In this document: positions 52,373-61,577 of the stretch, piece by piece
How the letters are laid out: each line of letters starts with the position of its first letter
Numbering within the stretch: the first letter of the stretch is position 1
Source: CAZODA01 sp964578485
GTDB lineage: Bacteria; Bacteroidota; Bacteroidia; Bacteroidales; Marinilabiliaceae
Length of the DNA stretch: 64,000 nt
Reading direction: 5' to 3'
Assembly (NCBI GenBank): GCA_964578485.1
Contig: CAZODA010000004.1
Location: forward strand, 1-64,000
The notes under the pieces: model-generated
Seen by the model: the letters and a program-made list of their open reading frames with translations, nothing else
Told to the model about the DNA's origin: nothing
Database searches by the model: none
Translations under genes and position numbers: made by a program

Positions 52373-53346
52373 TACATCTTACGTTGAGTAGTAAAATAAA
52401 CAAGCTCTTCAAGAGCATTTCTACTATCCGATTCAGGATAAGTAGTAAGTATATCTAAGGCTTTATCCCTGAATTCAAGCATTTTTTTCTTGCTATATTC
52501 AATACCTCCATGCTCCCTAACCATAGCAATAATTGGAGCTATCATTTTCTCCTTCTTATGATGCCTTTTAATTGTTCGTAAGATTTTCTTCCTTTCGCCA
52601 TTCTTCATGTTGTCAAGAACATAAATTAAAGGTAAGGTTATCTTCTTTTCTTTAAGGTCATTGCCCGTTGGCTTACCAATCATATTCTTTTTTTCGTAAT
52701 CAAGAATATCATCACGTATTTGAAAAGCCATACCCAAATAAGTACCAAATTGTTGCATTTTATCTAACTCCTCTTCTCCGGCATTGACCGAATAAGCACC
52801 GGCCTTGGCACAGGCAGCAATTAATGTGGCAGTTTTCTTGCGGATTACCTCATAGTAAATCTCTTCAGTGATATTTAACTGACGCGATTTTTCAATCTGA
52901 AGTAACTCGCCTTCACTCATCTCTTTAACAGCTTCGGAAACAACCTCCAAAATACCAATCTGTTGAGACTTTAATGCACTGTTTAAACCTACGGATAAAT
53001 AATAATCACCTACTAAAACAGCAATCTTGGAACGCCATAAAGCGTTGATGGAAAAAAAACCCCTTCGTTGATACGACTCGTCAACAACATCATCATGTAT
53101 TAGTGTAGCAGTATGAAGTAATTCAATTAAACCGGCTGCAGTATAACTCGCATCGTTGAGCTCGCCGTTGATTCTGGCACAAAGAAATACCAACATGGGA
53201 CGCATCTGCTTACCCTTACGGCGAAGCATATAATGAGTGATAATGTTAAGCAAAGATATATTCGACTTAAGCTGAGTCCTGAAATATGATTCAAAACCCT
53301 TCATTTCATCTCTTATAGGAGCAATAATTTGTGATGGAATACTCAT
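52372..53346 (-). CDS. ispB: Long-chain polyprenyl diphosphate synthase
   Basis: A 324-residue trans-prenyltransferase. First aspartate motif DDVVD (85-89), second QIRDDILDYE. The residue five before the first motif is Ala (ATLIHDD), unlike the Phe of the paralogue at 4710-5687, which by chain-length rules permits a long product such as the menaquinone side chain. The symbol is given for the family; the true chain length is unknown. Confidence 0.9.
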   Translation of the reverse strand: MSIPSQIIAPIRDEMKGFESYFRTQLKSNISLLNIITHYMLRRKGKQMRPMLVFLCARINGELNDASYTAAGLIELLHTATLIHDDVVDESYQRRGFFSINALWRSKIAVLVGDYYLSVGLNSALKSQQIGILEVVSEAVKEMSEGELLQIEKSRQLNITEEIYYEVIRKKTATLIAACAKAGAYSVNAGEEELDKMQQFGTYLGMAFQIRDDILDYEKKNMIGKPTGNDLKEKKITLPLIYVLDNMKNGERKKILRTIKRHHKKEKMIAPIIAMVREHGGIEYSKKKMLEFRDKALDILTTYPESDSRNALEELVYFTTQRKM

Positions 53347-53476
53347 ATGAGCCGTTAAAGATGTTTTTTCAAAAATAGTAAAATGCTGCTTATTATATAG
53401 TATAAATTCTTTTTATTAGATATTATTTGTAATTCGAATACAAACAACACATATAATTATATAAATATTTCGAAAG

Positions 53477-53510
53477 TTGACATATCTACAATTCTTTCTT
53501 TGTATATTTG
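53477..53510 (+). promoter_or_regulatory. Candidate promoter for arsR-queD
   Basis: TTG (53477-53479), 23-nt spacer, TATATTTG (53503-53510). It implies a leader of about 200 nt containing the inverted repeat at 53581-53600. Confidence 0.5.
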
Positions 53511-53580
53511 TAATGTTTATCCAATTATAACAATAATCTATAAAACAAGATCATTTCAAATTAGTTGTGAAATTAAAAAA

Positions 53581-53600
53581 TCTGCATATTTTAATGCAGA
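53581..53600. promoter_or_regulatory. Inverted repeat, possible operator or hairpin
   Basis: TCTGCAT (53581-53587) and ATGCAGA (53594-53600) are a perfect 7-bp inverted repeat with a 6-nt centre. It lies about 70 nt after the promoter pattern and 115 nt before the ArsR gene, so it may be a binding site for that regulator or an RNA hairpin. Confidence 0.4.
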
Positions 53601-53715
53601 AGAGATAATATTGCAAATTGTAAGACTTCTTGGTTTATGATTTTTTTATAGAGGATAAATAAACAATTAAAAGATATTAAATAGTATAAGTTAAGAGTTT
53701 TTATTTATTTATTGT

Positions 53716-54015
53716 ATGAAAATTAAAGATCTTGATCCCAGGGCTTTTGAAAAGGCAGCAAGCATGCTGAAAGCAATTGCCCATCCAATGCGTATGGCTA
53801 TTATGTCACATCTTGAAGATGGGAAACGATTAACAGTTACAGAGATTCATAAATTGTTGAATATTGAACAAAGTACAACCTCCCATCACCTCGGGATATT
53901 AAAGGATAAAGGTGTACTGTCATCCAAACGTGAAGGGAAAAACACTTTCTATTATCTTAAACATGAAAGTTTAAAGAATATTATTGATTGTGTTAGCAAA
54001 TGTGCTGTAAATTAA
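53716..54015 (+). CDS. ArsR/SmtB-family transcription regulator
   Basis: A 99-residue winged-helix regulator: LKAIAHPMRMAIMSHLEDGK, recognition helix region EQSTTSHHLGILKDKGVL and wing REGKNTFYYLKHE. It lacks the ELCVCDL metal motif of ArsR proper, but two cysteines (Cys92 and Cys96, DCVSKC) near the C-terminus could bind metal or respond to thiol oxidation. It is 31 nt before queD and probably autoregulates the pair. Confidence 0.9.
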   Translation: MKIKDLDPRAFEKAASMLKAIAHPMRMAIMSHLEDGKRLTVTEIHKLLNIEQSTTSHHLGILKDKGVLSSKREGKNTFYYLKHESLKNIIDCVSKCAVN

Positions 54016-54046
54016 TGCATATTAATAATAAATAGTAAGGACTGAT

Positions 54047-54496
54047 ATGGCAAAAATCCGGTTAACGAAAGAGTTCCGATTCGAAATGGCACATGCTTTA
54101 TGGAATTATGATGGACACTGTCGCAATATACATGGTCATTCATATATCTTGCATGTTACTGTTTTAGGGAAACCAATTAACGATTCATCAAATCCTAAAT
54201 ATGGAATGGTAATGGACTTTGGAGATTTAAAATCGCTTGTTAACAGGGAAATTATTGATAAACTCGACCATGCCATTGTCTTTAATAAGCGAGTACCTAA
54301 ATCCCTTATAGAGCAAATGGGACAAATGGCTGAACGACACCTTATGGTTGATTATCAACCAACTTGTGAAAATTTACTGCTAGATTTTGTTGAACGATTG
54401 ACTAAGCAGCTTCCCCAAGGAGTGAAATTACACAGCTTGAAATTATTTGAAACCGAAAGCTCTTTTGCTGAATGGCATGCTTCAGATAATGAATAA
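54047..54496 (+). CDS. queD: 6-carboxytetrahydropterin synthase
   Basis: A 149-residue PTPS-family enzyme. Zinc-binding His residues are in FEMAHAL and NIHGHSY; the Cys of GHCRNIHGH, LDHAIV, PTCENL and ETESSFAEW are in family positions. QueD makes the queuosine precursor from dihydroneopterin triphosphate. A pterin role other than queuosine cannot be excluded. Other queuosine genes are not in the window. Confidence 0.92.
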   Translation: MAKIRLTKEFRFEMAHALWNYDGHCRNIHGHSYILHVTVLGKPINDSSNPKYGMVMDFGDLKSLVNREIIDKLDHAIVFNKRVPKSLIEQMGQMAERHLMVDYQPTCENLLLDFVERLTKQLPQGVKLHSLKLFETESSFAEWHASDNE

Positions 54497-54497
54497 A

Positions 54498-55373
54498 TTA
54501 TTTTTTATCTAATTGATCAAGAATCTCACGTAAATAAGCCTCAAAATCAGCAGCAAATTCTTTCCTTTTCAAAGCAAATTCGACTGTGGTTTTTAAAAAA
54601 TCCATCTTATTACCAATATCATAACGCTTCCCTTCAATGATGGTTGCAATAATACCTTCTTCTTTTAAAGCTATCTTCATAGCATCAGTTAGCTGAATCT
54701 CATTGCCTTTCCCGCGAGGAGTTTTTTCAAGAGCCCTGAAAATTGAAGGTTGAAGAATATAACGACCGGCAATTGCAAGATTGGAAGGAGCCTGCTTACG
54801 TTCGGGCTTCTCAATTAATTGAGTTAATTTTAAAACCCTCTCGCTTAAATTATCACCGCCAACAATACCATATCTTGAAACTTTTTCCCAAGGAACCGTC
54901 TCAACAGCAATGACTGTCTGACCATACTGTTCATAAGAATCAATTAATTGTTGGGTAACAGGAATTACAGAATCAATAATAGTGTCGCCAAGTAATACGG
55001 CAAAAGGCTCGTGTGCGCAATGGAACCTGGCATGATAAATTGCATCACCCAGACCGTTCAACTCCTTTTGACGAATAAAATGAATGTTGGCCATATTTTC
55101 AATATGCTCCAATTGAGTATATAAAGCCTCATCTTCCTTCTCCTGAATACGGGATTCAAGTTCATAATTACGGTCAAAATGATCTTCTATTGATCGCTTC
55201 CCCTTGCCGGAAATAATTAAAATATCCTCAATACCCGATTCAACACATTCCTGAACAACATATTGTATGGCGGGAGTATCAATTATAGGAAGCATTTCTT
55301 TTGGTTGTGCCTTGGTAGCAGGGAGAAACCGTGTACCTAAACCGGCAGCAGGAATTACAGCTTTCTTAATCAT
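54498..55373 (-). CDS. galU: UTP-glucose-1-phosphate uridylyltransferase (GalU type)
   Basis: A 291-residue nucleotidyltransferase: AAGLGTRFLPATKAQPKEML (activating G-x-G-T-R...K), VLLGDTI, and IEKPERKQAPSN. It makes UDP-glucose, or another UDP-sugar, from UTP and a sugar 1-phosphate. It is 6 nt downstream of a glucuronokinase-like GHMP kinase, so glucuronate 1-phosphate is a possible additional substrate. It converges with queD with one base between stops. Confidence 0.93.
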   Translation of the reverse strand: MIKKAVIPAAGLGTRFLPATKAQPKEMLPIIDTPAIQYVVQECVESGIEDILIISGKGKRSIEDHFDRNYELESRIQEKEDEALYTQLEHIENMANIHFIRQKELNGLGDAIYHARFHCAHEPFAVLLGDTIIDSVIPVTQQLIDSYEQYGQTVIAVETVPWEKVSRYGIVGGDNLSERVLKLTQLIEKPERKQAPSNLAIAGRYILQPSIFRALEKTPRGKGNEIQLTDAMKIALKEEGIIATIIEGKRYDIGNKMDFLKTTVEFALKRKEFAADFEAYLREILDQLDKK

Positions 55374-55379
55374 AGCAAA

Positions 55380-56375
55380 TTAACTTATTATGGGTTTTAT
55401 TACTCTGGCATTTATCTTTCTTAAACTTATTATCAAACGCTGAAGCATTTCATTGTCTTTATAAGTGCCTATTATTGCACCTCCTGATCCTGAGAATTTT
55501 GCAGATGCACCACAGGCCCTGGCAGTCTTTATTAATTCCATATTACTGTCGGTAATATTCATAATCTTACTGCGTAAATCGAAATTCCTATTTATTAATT
55601 TACCGAAAGTTGAATAATCCTGATTTAGAATTGCTGTCTTACCCAATTCCGCAAGACTTGCAATTTCTTCTAAAATTTCACGAACAAGATTGTCTCCTTT
55701 ATCATATTTTTCGCGGATATTGTTTAAAACTTTACCCGATACCTTTCCTAATTCCAATTTATAAGCTAAATATAACTTGGGTAATAAAGCAGTATCGATA
55801 GATTCATAAATACCGTAACCCTTATCCTGAAGATGATCCTTGTTGAAATCCATGTAAATACATCCTTCATAAACTTGAATTACCCTGTCTTGTAAGCCTG
55901 CATTAATACCCAACTCCTCTGTTTCAGCTTGTAAAATTAATGAAGGAAGTATGTATTTGGGAATTTCTACTTCATAAAACTGCATCAAAGCTTTCATGGT
56001 TGCAGTTAATATTGCACTGGAACCGGCCATGCCAACTTGACGAGGAACAGAAGAACGATAACGAATAGTGAAATTTTTATGAGGAAATTGTATGCTGTTA
56101 CTTTCGCAATATTCAGCAAACTTCTTAATAGCAGCTTTAATTAAACGAGTACCGCCATAATAACCTGTTAATTTAACAGAATCCATTAAATGATATAAAT
56201 TTCTGAACTTGTTCTGGTCCTCTTCCATCTCTTCAATTACAAGCTCAGGGGTTTCATATAAAGATACTGAGGCACCAAAATTACGAACAATGATAGAAAT
56301 AGTCTTGCCAAAATATCCATCCGAAGGGTTGCCAAGTAATCCGGCACGAGCGTATGCCCTGGTTTCAATTATCAT
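55380..56375 (-). CDS. GHMP-family sugar kinase, glucuronokinase-like
   Basis: A 331-residue GHMP kinase. The N-terminal ARAGLLGNPSDGYFGKTI is close to what I recall of plant glucuronokinase; motif 2 is RQVGMAGSSAI, motif 3 is KFSGSGGAIIG. The family phosphorylates a sugar at C1 or an alcohol using ATP. Glucuronokinase makes glucuronate 1-phosphate, which a UDP-sugar pyrophosphorylase converts to UDP-glucuronate; the galU-type gene 6 nt away would complete that salvage route. The substrate call is inference. Confidence 0.8.
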   Translation of the reverse strand: MIIETRAYARAGLLGNPSDGYFGKTISIIVRNFGASVSLYETPELVIEEMEEDQNKFRNLYHLMDSVKLTGYYGGTRLIKAAIKKFAEYCESNSIQFPHKNFTIRYRSSVPRQVGMAGSSAILTATMKALMQFYEVEIPKYILPSLILQAETEELGINAGLQDRVIQVYEGCIYMDFNKDHLQDKGYGIYESIDTALLPKLYLAYKLELGKVSGKVLNNIREKYDKGDNLVREILEEIASLAELGKTAILNQDYSTFGKLINRNFDLRSKIMNITDSNMELIKTARACGASAKFSGSGGAIIGTYKDNEMLQRLIISLRKINARVIKPIIS

Positions 56376-56504
56376 ATAAATTCTGATTTATGGGATAAAA
56401 TTAAAGGAATTTTTGAAGGTTTAAAATTCAAAGTAGAAAATTATTGCCACTTATTGATAATAAAATAGAAGAAAAAAAGGGAAATTTGAAAATAAGTAAA
56501 GTAA

Positions 56505-56547
56505 TAAGAAAAACAGGGAGTTAATTTTTAAATTAAACCCCCTGTTT
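56505..56547 (-). terminator. Terminator hairpin downstream of DUF3332 gene
   Basis: AAACAGGG (56511-56518) and CCCTGTTT (56540-56547) form an 8-bp outer stem, with an inner TTAATTT/AAATTAA stem. On the minus strand it ends CCCTGTTTTTC, giving a short U run. It lies about 120 nt after the DUF3332 stop codon. Confidence 0.6.
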
Positions 56548-56558
56548 AATAGATAATA

Positions 56559-56587
56559 ATTAAAATTCTGAAATCCAGAATTTTAAT
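56559..56587. repeat. Perfect 12-bp inverted repeat
   Basis: ATTAAAATTCTG (56559-56570) and CAGAATTTTAAT (56576-56587) pair perfectly around a 5-nt loop. It lies between the DUF3332 stop and the terminator, so the transcript would carry two tandem hairpins at its 3' end. Confidence 0.7.
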
Positions 56588-56665
56588 CTTAACACTTTAT
56601 TTTAAGTTAGAAATAAAATAAATCTATATCAAAGCTTTAACTGATAATTAATAATTATTTAAAGA

Positions 56666-57232
56666 TCAGTTTTGTGCCAGATTTAACATCATAGCTCTAT
56701 TTAATTCTTCTTCACTAAAGCTAAGATAATTATCATTTTCACCGTAATAGTTTACAGATACAATTCCGCTATTATCAATATTATAATCAATAAGTTTTGT
56801 GCTTGTACCATCCTTAATAGCCGTCCAGCTCAAATCTTGAGAATCAAATGTAAATGATTGAATAAGCTCACCATCTTTCCTTACCTCAAAGGTATTTAAC
56901 TTGGCAGTTAATTCATAACTCTCACCCTTGTATTCAACAATTTGAGTTTCAATGTCACCTTCATTCATTGCCAAAGGATTAGACCCGGACCAGAACTCAA
57001 TGAGGTTTAAAGCTACCGTGTCAATAAAGCTGGCGATCGGATATACTGGAATAATCATTAAACCGTACATCACGAGAGTCTTAACAAACTTACCCGACAA
57101 GTCATTGCCGCCTATAGATTGGTTCCATTGATAAAGATTTCTTGTTAAAGCAAAATGGCCAAAACATCCTGTTGCATTAATTAAAATGCCAATTAAACCA
57201 ATAGTCATAAATAATTTTGAAAACTTTTTCAT
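56666..57232 (-). CDS. DUF3332 lipoprotein
   Basis: A 188-residue protein with lipobox (ILINATGC, Cys23). The following FGHFALTRNLYQWNQSIGG and a hydrophobic stretch (KTLVMYGLMIIPVYPIASFID) are typical DUF3332; the second half is a beta-rich domain. Function unknown. A TATATTTG element on the minus strand (57269-57262) could be its -7 site with a leader of about 25 nt. Confidence 0.88.
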   Translation of the reverse strand: MKKFSKLFMTIGLIGILINATGCFGHFALTRNLYQWNQSIGGNDLSGKFVKTLVMYGLMIIPVYPIASFIDTVALNLIEFWSGSNPLAMNEGDIETQIVEYKGESYELTAKLNTFEVRKDGELIQSFTFDSQDLSWTAIKDGTSTKLIDYNIDNSGIVSVNYYGENDNYLSFSEEELNRAMMLNLAQN

Positions 57233-57352
57233 CTTTTAATTTTTGAAATTCAACATATCAACAAATATATAAATTATTATGTATTCATTATTTTAAAATG
57301 ATAGTAAAACTTATGATTGATAGTTTTTTGATATTAAATTGTAGAAAATAAA

Positions 57353-58543
57353 TTACCAATCCAGTAAACGTTTTTCACCCTCAAGTGCTTTAATACCTGA
57401 AACTTCTTGGGAAACTTCCATTATACCCTTGTATAAGCCTTGATCATCCCTGATTGCAAAATATTGAATCAGAATAAAATCATTTTTCATTTTAATCCAA
57501 AATTCAGCATGGCTTTTTTTGCCGCTTCTAAAGGATGCAATAATATTTTCTACTATATGAACGCTCTCAGGAGGATGACAATTACTAACCTCACGGCCTA
57601 TTACTGAAACAGTACGTGGGAATATTCTTTTTGAAGGGGATGAAAAATAACGTACCACATTGTGCTCGTCAACAAAAGTAATGTCAAGCGGTAAATGATT
57701 GATAATTAATTTTATCTGCTCAGGGAATAAACTACCTGTCCCTAAATCAATCTCATTTTCCTTTAATATCGGCCGATTTATCTTAGTATCAATTTGAGAT
57801 GCTTGAAAATATGGGAAACCAAGCTCAGAAGCTTCACTTAACATAAAAGAAAGTCGCTCTTCATCAACTGTGGAAAGAATATGAGGGAATAAGATATGTT
57901 CCTCACGAAACTTTATTGCAAGCATATTGAAAAATACATCTCCAACGCATCTGTTAAATAATGGTAGATCGGAAATTTCACTTTCCAACATGGACAAAAT
58001 AGTTTTTAAATCCTTGAGTATATCATCATGAAAAGACCACATAATTTGAATACAGCGGTAGTCAGGTTCCGATTTTTCAAAAAATGGAAATAAAATGTTC
58101 TCTTTGATAATATAATGCTTTTCAAATTTTAATAGTTGAGAAAATAATTCCTTTAAACTATTTCTGGTATCAATATTTGAAGTGTCCTTTATAAAAGATT
58201 TAAATAAAGGTCGTATTGCATCTAATAATAAGGACATTTCATGATTGTTGCGCTCAAGAATTGCCAGGAATGATCCGCGCTGAGGTCGAGCACTTTTATA
58301 TTCTTTTAAGGAAATATGAAAAATATTGAGAATTTTGTTTACATAGCTTTTGATTTCATCCATGGGATAACCCTCCCTTACAATTTCATCAAAAAGGACT
58401 ATAAAATCTGAAGGTCTAACTTTTGCTATAAAATCTTCATTCTCTTTAATGAAAGAATGGGCATTGCCGGTTTTTAAAATTAATTCCGATAATTCCCTTA
58501 ATTTAAGCATCCTATAAGAATTGTTATTTGAAAAAGTGGACAT
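57353..58543 (-). CDS. DUF438 / hemerythrin / PAS protein
   Basis: A 396-residue cytosolic protein. Residues 1-85 are a DUF438-type helical domain; about 95-235 is a hemerythrin (HHE) domain with His and acidic ligands in NNHEM, EKHYIIKENILFP, SFHDDILKD and EEHILFPH; about 270-390 is a PAS domain (FVDEHNVVRYFS...). It probably binds a di-iron centre and senses oxygen, NO or redox. Stands alone, between the DUF3332 gene and the antiporter. Confidence 0.9.
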   Translation of the reverse strand: MSTFSNNNSYRMLKLRELSELILKTGNAHSFIKENEDFIAKVRPSDFIVLFDEIVREGYPMDEIKSYVNKILNIFHISLKEYKSARPQRGSFLAILERNNHEMSLLLDAIRPLFKSFIKDTSNIDTRNSLKELFSQLLKFEKHYIIKENILFPFFEKSEPDYRCIQIMWSFHDDILKDLKTILSMLESEISDLPLFNRCVGDVFFNMLAIKFREEHILFPHILSTVDEERLSFMLSEASELGFPYFQASQIDTKINRPILKENEIDLGTGSLFPEQIKLIINHLPLDITFVDEHNVVRYFSSPSKRIFPRTVSVIGREVSNCHPPESVHIVENIIASFRSGKKSHAEFWIKMKNDFILIQYFAIRDDQGLYKGIMEVSQEVSGIKALEGEKRLLDW

Positions 58544-58610
58544 GGTTTGAAAAATATAATGGGGAAAATGATACTGACTAATTATAATATGATATTTATG
58601 TGGAGATAAA

Positions 58611-60107
58611 TTAATTTATTTCTATTCCTAAACATTTATACGTCTCCACTAAGGCATCATGATTGTCAGTAATGATTAATAATTTATCCTTTTCTTTTAA
58701 AATAGTCTTTCCGGTGGGAACAAAAAAGTTCTTACCACGCTTAACCATAACAACTAAAGTCTGATCCGGCAAATTCAAATCCATTAGTCGGTTGCCACCA
58801 CTCAATATCTTTTTGTTAATATTAATTTCTGTGGTTACAGATTTGATTTCATCCGAAAAATCAAAATCAAAATTCTTTGGCTTTTTTAAACGTAATGGTT
58901 TCTCTGTAAGTTTTAACCACTCAGCAATGAATGAAAGAGAGGTACCTTGCACCAATAAAGAAACTAAAGTACAGAAAAAAACAATGTTGAAAATTAATTG
59001 CGCATGGGGAACATCAACAACCAGAGGAAATATTGCAAAAATTATTGGAACAGCCCCTCTTAACCCAACCCACGAAACATAAGTCTTATCCTTTATTGGC
59101 ATCTTGCGAAATGGAAATAAACATAAAAATACTGTTAAAGGACGCGAAATAAATATCATTGAAAAACTTATAATAAGAGCTGGTATAATTATGGGCACTA
59201 ATTCATTAGGATTCACTAATAAACCAAGGGTTAAAAACATTATTAACTGAGAAAGCCAAGCTAAACCATCAAAAAAACTTAATAATTGACGCTTATGAAC
59301 AAACTTTGAATTTCCTATAACCAATCCGGCAATATAAACAGCTAAAAAACCATTCCCCTTGGCAAAGTAGGTAACTGAAAAGATGAAAATACAAAAAGTG
59401 AATAAAAGAATAGGGTATAAAGAATCATTGCCTATTTCTATCTTGTTGATAACTTTTACTGCCATCCTGCCCAAAATAAAGCCTAATACCACTCCAATAC
59501 CTAATTGTAATATTAATTTTCCTGCAACAAGCCAATAATTAGGTTGACTTTCTTGCATAATTAGACTGATAAAAGTTATTACCAATAAATAAGCCATCGG
59601 GTCGTTACTACCACTCTCAAGCTCCAACATTGGACGAAGATTGTTTTTTAAATGAAGCTCCTTTGATCGAAGAATAGAGAATACCGAAGCAGAATCGGTG
59701 GATGCCATGGTAGATGCTAATAATAACGAAGTTAATAAACCAATACCTGCCGAAGACATTGTCCTACCTAAAACCCACCAAATAATTACCCCGGTAATTA
59801 TAGCAGTTAAAAAAACACCAAGAGTAGCCAAGATTACACCCTGTATTATTATTGGACGTACTTCTGTGATATTTGTATCTAATCCACCGGAAAATAAAAT
59901 AATACATAAAGCAACAGTACCAATGGCATAAGCTATCTGTATGTTTTCAAAATTGATACCTACACCGTCACTCCCAAATAACATCCCAAGGCCCAAAAAC
60001 AATAATAATGCAGGAAGCCCAAATTTGGAACTTGCCTTTCCTGCTAAAACACTCAGGAAAAATAATATTGAAACAACAAATAATGAAATTTCAATTTGAG
60101 TACTCAT
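58611..60107 (-). CDS. CPA1-type K+/H+ (NhaP2/CvrA-like) antiporter
   Basis: A 498-residue membrane protein with about 12-13 TM helices (residues 5-395) and a C-terminal RCK_C/TrkA_C domain (about 420-498). The ion-binding motif is ESGSNDPMAYLL with the Asn-Asp pair, and ASTDSASVFSIL precedes it. It exchanges a monovalent cation for protons across the inner membrane; the C-terminal domain suggests ligand or nucleotide control. The 168-nt upstream gap has two minus-strand -7-like elements (60168-60161 and 60216-60209). Confidence 0.9.
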   Translation of the reverse strand: MSTQIEISLFVVSILFFLSVLAGKASSKFGLPALLLFLGLGMLFGSDGVGINFENIQIAYAIGTVALCIILFSGGLDTNITEVRPIIIQGVILATLGVFLTAIITGVIIWWVLGRTMSSAGIGLLTSLLLASTMASTDSASVFSILRSKELHLKNNLRPMLELESGSNDPMAYLLVITFISLIMQESQPNYWLVAGKLILQLGIGVVLGFILGRMAVKVINKIEIGNDSLYPILLFTFCIFIFSVTYFAKGNGFLAVYIAGLVIGNSKFVHKRQLLSFFDGLAWLSQLIMFLTLGLLVNPNELVPIIIPALIISFSMIFISRPLTVFLCLFPFRKMPIKDKTYVSWVGLRGAVPIIFAIFPLVVDVPHAQLIFNIVFFCTLVSLLVQGTSLSFIAEWLKLTEKPLRLKKPKNFDFDFSDEIKSVTTEININKKILSGGNRLMDLNLPDQTLVVMVKRGKNFFVPTGKTILKEKDKLLIITDNHDALVETYKCLGIEIN

Positions 60108-60239
60108 TTCTTATATATTTAATACTAACTCGATGCTAGAACATTAGCATAATAAAAATGCAAAATTAATACTAGCATAAAAATTAAAACCTATGATTAA
60201 ATAATCGACAAAGATACAATTTGTTTTTTGTTATAATAA

Positions 60240-60266
60240 GGTGATAAAATATTAGCGGCTATCACC
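60240..60266 (-). terminator. Hairpin between the CNNM-type gene and the antiporter
   Basis: GGTGATA (60240-60246) and TATCACC (60260-60266) are a perfect 7-bp inverted repeat with a 13-nt loop, 10 nt past the stop codon of the CNNM-type gene on the minus strand. The downstream tract is TTATTATAAC, only partly U-rich, so termination is uncertain. Confidence 0.4.
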
Positions 60267-60275
60267 AAATTACTG

Positions 60276-61337
60276 CTAAATGTTATTTTCTAAATCGTCT
60301 ATTAAATTATACTTTATTTGCCTGGCTTTCCACCTTTCTCTGGCAAATTTTTGCATGTCGATTATTGTGTCTTTTTCATCAACAATTTCTAAACCCAAAA
60401 GAGTTTCAATTATATCTTCCATTGTTACTATACCCTCAAAGCCACCATACTCATCAACTATTAAAGCTATATGTTCCTTCTTTTCCAATAAATTTTCCCA
60501 TAATGAAAATAAAGCCATGGTGGCAGGTACAACTACAATCTCACGCTTTAACTCCCTTAGCTTTAAATTGTGTTTATCTTCAGCTAAATTTTCAAAAACC
60601 GTTTGCCTGAAAACATAACCTGTTATATTTTCTTCACCACCCGAATAAACCGGAATGCGTGAGAATTTTAAATAATTCTTATCTCTTAAAAAATCCTTTA
60701 AATATGTGTCCTCATCAGCAATGGCTGCAACAACCCTTGGGGTCATTATTTCCGTGACTTTTATATTTTTTAACCTTAAAATATTCTGAATAATTTTATT
60801 TTCTTTATCGGAAAATAAACCCTCATCAGTTCCTATACTGGCAAGAGCAGCAATTTCTTCCCTACTAGTGGTGTACATACTTTTACCACTTGAAACAAGG
60901 CCGGCTATTAAAGCTGAAAAAACAACTAATGGATAAGTTAAGATTATCATCCCTTTAATAGTGTAATAAGATACCATAGAAAGACTCCTCCAATAACGAG
61001 CACCAATAGTCTTGGGAATAATCTCTGTAAAAATTAAAATCATTAGAGTGAAAATTGCCGAAATTAAACCAAAATATATTTCACCGAATATTATTACAGC
61101 CTGAGCACCTACACCGGCAGCACCCACAGTATGAGCAATCGTGTTTAATGAAAGAATAGCAGATAATGGCTTGTCAATATTGATCTTTAAATCGATGAAA
61201 GATTGAGCCCATTTATGACCATCCTCTTGCTTAACAACTAAAAATGACCTTGGAGTGGAAAGAAGTACAGACTCCATTATAGAACAAAGAAATGATACTA
61301 TTAAGGCTAATAGTAAAAAGAAAATTAAGGCAGCCAT
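60276..61337 (-). CDS. CNNM/HlyC-CorC-type protein (DUF21 plus CBS pair)
   Basis: A 353-residue protein: N-terminal DUF21/CNNM membrane domain with four hydrophobic segments (about 1-165), then two CBS domains (about 195-330) with VTEIMTPRVVAAI and LIVDEYGGFEGIVTMEDI. The C-terminal CorC_HlyC domain found in many members is missing; the protein stops shortly after the second CBS. Members transport or regulate Mg2+ or other cations; that is family knowledge. Confidence 0.9.
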   Translation of the reverse strand: MAALIFFLLLALIVSFLCSIMESVLLSTPRSFLVVKQEDGHKWAQSFIDLKINIDKPLSAILSLNTIAHTVGAAGVGAQAVIIFGEIYFGLISAIFTLMILIFTEIIPKTIGARYWRSLSMVSYYTIKGMIILTYPLVVFSALIAGLVSSGKSMYTTSREEIAALASIGTDEGLFSDKENKIIQNILRLKNIKVTEIMTPRVVAAIADEDTYLKDFLRDKNYLKFSRIPVYSGGEENITGYVFRQTVFENLAEDKHNLKLRELKREIVVVPATMALFSLWENLLEKKEHIALIVDEYGGFEGIVTMEDIIETLLGLEIVDEKDTIIDMQKFARERWKARQIKYNLIDDLENNI

Positions 61338-61577
61338 TTTTCTTGTAAAGATACCATATTGTTTAACACCTAAATAAATATAAACTTTCTTTTTTAATAG
61401 AAATTCAATAGTGCCGATAAAAAATATAAGAAATCACCGGAAAAATTTTCGATAAATTTTTCTTAACTTCATTTTATAAATATTTTTAACAATGGTGATA
61501 TTTCAGCTTGTTAAAATCCTTATTGGAATATTTTTTATTTTAAGGCTTTATTAGCGAATAATTATAATTTAAATATT

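Larger units (their letters stand above)
53347..53715. other. Divergent intergenic region with promoter and palindrome before arsR-like gene
   Basis: A 369-base AT-rich gap between the leftward prenyl synthase and the rightward ArsR gene. It holds a plus-strand promoter pattern (53477-53510), an inverted repeat at 53581-53600, and on the minus strand a TATTTTTG -7-like element (53377-53370) for the prenyl synthase. No gene seen. Confidence 0.55.

Noticed and set aside
60121..60177. Repeated TAGCAT/ATGCTA words upstream of the antiporter gene
   Set aside because: Three short six-base copies in AT-rich DNA; spacing irregular and no known binding site matched.
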